64,000 nt of DNA from Capitulum mitella (Eukaryota > Arthropoda > Thecostraca > Pollicipedomorpha > Pollicipedidae). Below the pieces are notes generated by a model. It worked only from the letters and a program-made list of their open reading frames with translations, made no database searches and had not been told where the DNA came from. Each line of letters begins with the position of its first letter. The stretch's first letter is position 1. Below, piece after piece: positions 59,873-64,000 of the stretch. The stretch spans positions 30,817,006 through 30,881,005 of the forward strand of contig CP099840.1 in assembly GCA_030062745.1 (NCBI GenBank). The letters run 5' to 3'. The translations under genes and the position numbers were made by a program.

Positions 59873-61205
59873 GCCATTTTCGAAAGGCAATGCATTACGC
59901 TTCACCATTTTGCCATTTCTATGCAGCGCACCTGCAACACAGTCATCATCGGGTATAAGCTGAGCACAAACGACAGGCCACTCTTAGAGTATGCGTGGTC
60001 ACGTCCGATACCTGTAAATGACACCAACCAACTGCGTGCAGCAGAACCAGTCTCTGTTCGTCTGTACCTAATTGTGTGATGGCCATCGGTACCTAATCGT
60101 TTTTCACCTCGGATCGTGCTCGTCTGTTGGTTGCTGCTGACGCACTCCGTCTCCGAAAGGGAGACGGAGGTGTCAGGCGGTGACTGGAGCTGGGCGCCAC
60201 AACACCGGCCGTGCTGCCACGGGTTTCGTGCCGCCAACACGGGTCATCACTCTGAACACCGGCGGCTATTGTGGGCTCGAGATGAAATACCGTCCAGCGC
60301 CGTCGTCTGACCTTCAACCGGCCTCTCCCACGGGGATTCAGGCAATTGGCCGTAAAGTGAGAGAGAAAGGCGGGCTACACGGTACTCGACGGGCCAGCCG
60401 GAAAGATTGCCCGTTCCGATGATAGAGTTCGATGACCTTATCTCCTTGTCGTTGATTTACTGCTGACCATTTTGCAACCTCTGCAAACGTTGGAGTTTTC
60501 CTCCTGTAAAATATCCGGCTCCCATTCGTACCGGATCGCCAAGACGTTCCGTAGACGCAGTGTGGACAATCGATGCTGGGGCTCAAGGTGTCGCTAACAC
60601 TGGAACTAAAGCCCGCGTCTGTTGCTGCAATATCGGAGGTAATCCTGGAACAGCACCGCAGGAAAGTGTTCCTGCTGCTGACCGATCAAGGCAATTAAGG
60701 TCATCATTTCCGGAGATTTATTGTTATCTTCAGCACTTACGGCCTCCAGTTGAGACGTGTTGCAGCCAAAGTGTAGGTAGTGGTCGAAGTCAGCTTAACG
60801 TTTTTGGCTGATAACAAACGGGCGTGCATTTTTCCGCAAATGTCGTTTTCTCCAGCACTCATTATACAATACGGCAGGCAGCAATTTATCCCTGCTATAC
60901 ACATTATTGATCTGTAAACCACGCTGTGTGTTACAAATACCTTCTGTCGTGACGGCTGTCTTGTAACAAGTGCGTGTTGTACACCTCCGCCTGCATGTCC
61001 CCGTAACCCATTGTTCTCGGCGGCCTTCGCGCCCCTGTGTGACTGGGTTTTTGCGGCCCGGTACCCTGCCTCCAGGCACGGTTCAGCCTCCGTCGGTGTC
61101 CACCTGTCGTGTCGGGGTCCGCCGGGTACCATGTCACCGTCTGTCGTCATCCGTTTGCCCGTCCGAGTCTTTCGGCCACCTCACGACGCCGCGCCGTGCC
61201 CGCAG
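59583..61205 (+). other. Intergenic or intronic sequence upstream of the terminal gene
   Basis: Contains a TA microsatellite (about 59805-59870). The last ~70 bases are pyrimidine-rich and end ccgcag at 61205, an acceptor-like site. An upstream 5' exon could not be identified. Confidence 0.5.
59805..59870. repeat. (TA)n microsatellite
   Basis: TA run with acag, acgga and aca interruptions on its left side, pure from about 59830. Confidence 0.95.
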
Positions 61206-64000
61206 GCGGCCAGCATGCTCAAGTGGACCCTGAGCGGCCGAGGCAGCGGCCAGGGCTCCGCCGACTCGGCCGCCGGCCGGTACCAGATCAAGCGCGCCTC
61301 GGTGCGCGTGCTGCGGACAGAGAACGACAAGGAGAACTCGGAGCACCTGCTCAGCCGCTGGATCCATCGTGAGAAGCGGGCCGGCGACGCCGCGCGCAAG
61401 GAGGCCGCTCGCCGCGTCAAGGTGCGCTGCAACCCTTTCGACCCGCGCCGCATCTTCGCCGCCCGAGACGAGCCCGAGAGCGACTCAGGCAGCGTCTACA
61501 TGCGGCTGGAGAAGATCCCGGCGGCCGTGGACGGGCGTCGCCGCGCCGCCGCCGCCGCCGCCCCGCTCGGCCTGCGCGACGTGACCAACACGGCGGCGGC
61601 GGCGCGGCGGCGCGGCGCGGCCGGCGCGGCCGGCGTGGGCGCGTCTCCCGGCGCCGAGCCGTCCCGGCGGCCTGCCAGGACTTGGCCCGGCGCACGGCTC
61701 CGGCCGCGGACAGCGCGGGGACGGCGGCCATCAAGGAATTCACAAACCAGCCGAGCGGGCGCGACCTGCGCCGCCCGGTGGCGCTGAAGGGCGACTCGCC
61801 GGAGGCGCAGCTGCTGACGGAGGAACAGCACCGGCAGCGGCCGCGGCTCGGCCCCGTCCCGGCCGGCGGCGCCGCAGCAGGCGCGCCCGGCGAACGGCTG
61901 TACGGCACCACACGCGGCGCCGACCAGCGCAAGCCCGTGAAGAAGGCGTGCGTGGGCGCCGGCACGCCGGGCCACGCGCACACCACCACCGGCCAGCACA
62001 TCCACCACGACTTCGGCCGGCGGCCGGTGTCCGGTGCGCTGCAGCTGCGGCTACCGACCGCCGCCCAGCCAGCGGCCGGCCCAGGCCACGGGCCGGCGCC
62101 GCGGCGCGCCGAGCGCCCGCTCTCCGTCATCCACGAGGCGTGCGAGCGCGTCCGGCGGCCGGCCGCCGACGCCGGCGATCGCGCGCCGATAGCGGCCGAC
62201 GCCGGCCGGCCGGGCCGCTCGGTCGGATTCCCGGCATCGCTGTCCGGCTGCCGACCGCCGGGCTCCGGCGCGGCGGAGACGCCGGCCGGCCGGCAGAGCG
62301 GACCGGCGTCGACCCCGCCGCCGCCTCCGCCGGCGGACGCCGTCCGGTACCACCTGACGCCGCAGCTGGCCCGGCTCGACGGCCAGCACAACACGTCCAG
62401 CGAGCGCGGCGACAGCGGCATCTCCGAGGGCCTGGTCAGCCCGCTGAGCGAGTCGCAGGAGTCGCACGAGTGCTGGGAGGAGGGCGGCGCCGGCTGCGAG
62501 CCCGGCCGCCGGGCGCCGTCCTACTACTTCAGTCGGCCGGAGCACGGCCGGACAGACCCGGCCCTGCTGGAGCGGCGCTCGCCGGGCCGCGGCCGTCGCC
62601 ACCGCAGCCACGTCTCGGCGGCCGACGTGTTGTCAGCGCTGGCCGAGCCCGGCGCGGCCGGCTCGCTCCGCCGCAGCCGCAGCTTCTCGGACGTGTCGAC
62701 GCTCTCGCGCGACGAGCGGCCCGCCGGCTGGGGCGAGGCGTTCGCCGAGAACAGCGGCTGCACCGTAGTCGAGCGCAGCCCGCAGCGCGCGGCCAAGTCG
62801 GTCCGGTTCGCGCTGCGCGACGACGAGCTCGAGATCTACCGCGAGGTGAACGGCTCGTACGCGGGGAACGACAGCGACGCCCTGCGGCGCTCGCAGCTGT
62901 ACCGCTCCTACCAGAACATCGGCGCCGTGTTTGTGGGTATGGAGGGCCAGCCGGTGGTGGCCGCCGTCCGCCGCCCGCTAATTGGAGGGGAGCGGACAAA
63001 GCCGACCACAGACGGCGAGGACCCTTACCTGGTGATGAGGTCACCCGTCAAGCGGCCGAGTCGGCCCAATTTCGCGGACGGATCCGGCGATAACACGACA
63101 TCCGGTCACGACAGCGCGGCGGTGGCGGCCGCAGCTGGCGAGTGCGGCCGCCCGCCGGAAGGCAGGTGCGCCGGACAGGGGGAGCGGCGCGCGAGCGGCG
63201 GCCGCCGCCGCCGCGAGACAGTCGCCCGGCTCTCGCTGCTGCTTGAGGACCGGCTGCCGGCCATGGAGAGCGACGCCGACTCGGCCGACTGGTCGCTGGA
63301 GGCCGTCATCAACGACACGCTGCCGCGCGACCTGGCCGAGCTGGACGAGCCGGCCGTGCCGCCGCGCCGGCCGCGCGCCGGCTGCCGGGCCGCGGCCTGG
63401 CCGCCGGCCGGCGCCGACTGTAGCGGCGACAGCGGCGCCGAGCAGGAGCTCTACTGCTCGCTGGAAGTGTCGGACGAGGCCGCCGACGGCCGGACGGACG
63501 AGGAGAGCCGGCGCGAGACGGCGGCCGGCCGGCATGGCCCGAGCGCCGCCAGCGACGCCGGCACGACCGACTCGTGGTCTTCACACGTGCAGCCGCGCGG
63601 CCGCCCGCCGCTGGCCACGCCGCGCTCCCTGCCGCCGCCTCCTCCTCCTCCTCCTCCTCCGCCACCGCCGCCGCCGCCGCCGGCCGAGCCCGTTTACGCC
63701 CGGCTGGACACGGCCAAGCTGAGCCCGCAGGTGGACAAGGTGACCTGGCACGGCCCCGGCCGGTCGACGGTGCGCGCCGTGAAGAGCCGCTGCCGGCGGA
63801 CGTCGCCGGGCGGTGGCCGGATCTGGCGGCACCCGCGCCCCGCCGCCGTCCACTCCACGCCGCGCAAACGGACGTCGCGCCACCTGCGCGACGACTCCAA
63901 CGACTTCCAGCTGGGCTCGCCGGCCTCCGGCGAGGTGCTCGGGCCCGGCGACACGTACAACAACGCGCTGGCGTTCGGCCGCTCCGCCGACTCCAGCCTG
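61206..64000 (+). CDS. Large disordered protein of unknown function, 5' part (runs off the window)
   Basis: Family not recognised. The acceptor at 61205 opens a frame AAS-MLKWTLSGRG. The first ATG, 61215, has A at -3 and is a plausible start. Frame 1 runs to about 61580 (RYQIKRASVRVLR, CNPFDPRRIFAARDEP, GSVYMRLEKIP). From about 61620 a different frame stays open to the window end. A GT-AG intron at 61581-61678 (98 bp, gtgacc...ctgccag) would join them in phase (GLRD/DLARR); an assembly indel in the GGC-rich stretch is the alternative. Downstream features: SERGDSGISEGLVSPLSES and RRSRSFSDVSTLSRDE (Ser-rich), KSVRF at 62795-62809, 17 prolines at 63632-63682, EPVYARLD, and KVTW at 63737-63748. 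Composition is Arg/Ala/Pro/Gly-rich, with no membrane segment or globular domain seen. A cytoplasmic scaffold or regulator is conceivable but unproven. Confidence 0.7.
61581..61678 (+). other. Candidate 98-bp intron or frameshift site in the terminal gene
   Basis: GTGACC at 61581 follows GAC, and CTGCCAG at 61672-61678 precedes GAC. Removing this segment restores one continuous phase-0 frame. The segment is GGC-rich with a weak pyrimidine tract, so a base-count error in the GC repeat is equally possible. Confidence 0.5.
63632..63682 (+). other. Seventeen-proline tract in the terminal gene
   Basis: CCT/CCG/CCA codons encode an uninterrupted run of 17 prolines. In known proteins such tracts bind profilin, SH3, WW or EVH1 domains. 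Half of it is a (CCT)n microsatellite, so length polymorphism is likely. Confidence 0.85.

Noticed and set aside
61417..62421. Long minus-strand frames opposite the terminal gene (also 62051-62611, 62529-63044)
   Set aside because: Shadows of the GC-rich plus-strand frame. The plus frame alone contains natural low-bias segments such as the ELEIYREVNG stretch.
61948..63093. 381-codon plus-strand frame
   Set aside because: It is the +1 shadow of the true frame, with an arginine/proline/alanine translation. The true frame has no stop before the window end.

Overview
This is eukaryotic, intron-bearing nuclear DNA from an invertebrate animal. Coding exons are very GC-rich, use G/C at third codon positions, and sit in AT-richer, repeat-laden non-coding DNA. 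An arthropod, perhaps a crustacean, fits the arrestin and the piggyBac load. That assignment is a weak inference and I cannot name a species.

Only two host genes can be supported, both on the + strand. (1) An arrestin-family gene, of which the last three coding exons are visible (19797-19950, 21710-21954, 24787-25398). Their splice phases join perfectly and give 336 residues; the first ~110 residues are missing and probably lie upstream. Its gate loop and tail differ markedly from textbook arrestins. (2) The 5' part of a large, disordered, unrecognised protein (61206 to the window end). It carries a 17-proline run, two VYxRL sites and two candidate PP1-docking motifs. Its frame needs either a 98-bp intron or an indel near 61.6 kb.

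The rest is dominated by TTAA-flanked transposons with piggyBac hallmarks. One (3879-5587) is an internally deleted piggyBac: it keeps the acidic N-terminus and the cysteine-rich C-terminal zinc domain but lacks the whole catalytic core. Five copies (A1-A5) of a ~1.2-kb non-autonomous family share TIR CCCTATTCCCGG, lie in both orientations, and each carries a perfect AGGTCA direct repeat (DR1, a nuclear-receptor-type site). Diverged relatives (B1, B2, a split C element, possible D) share this layout. A4 lies in an arrestin intron. B2 lies just past the arrestin stop, inside a 34-bp minisatellite, and supplies the first AATAAA downstream.

Layout: 0-19 kb, repeats and nested transposons. 19-26.8 kb, arrestin with minisatellites around its exons. 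27-31 kb, no gene, with strong hairpins. 31-58 kb, about a dozen GC-rich islands, several punctuated by TAAT/ATTA motifs, separated by AT-richer DNA. 58.4-59.6 kb, possible D element. 61.2-64 kb, the large unknown gene. Most longer open frames elsewhere are by-products of low stop-codon frequency in GC-rich or tandemly repeated DNA. No tRNA, rRNA, CRISPR array or retroelement reverse transcriptase was recognised.
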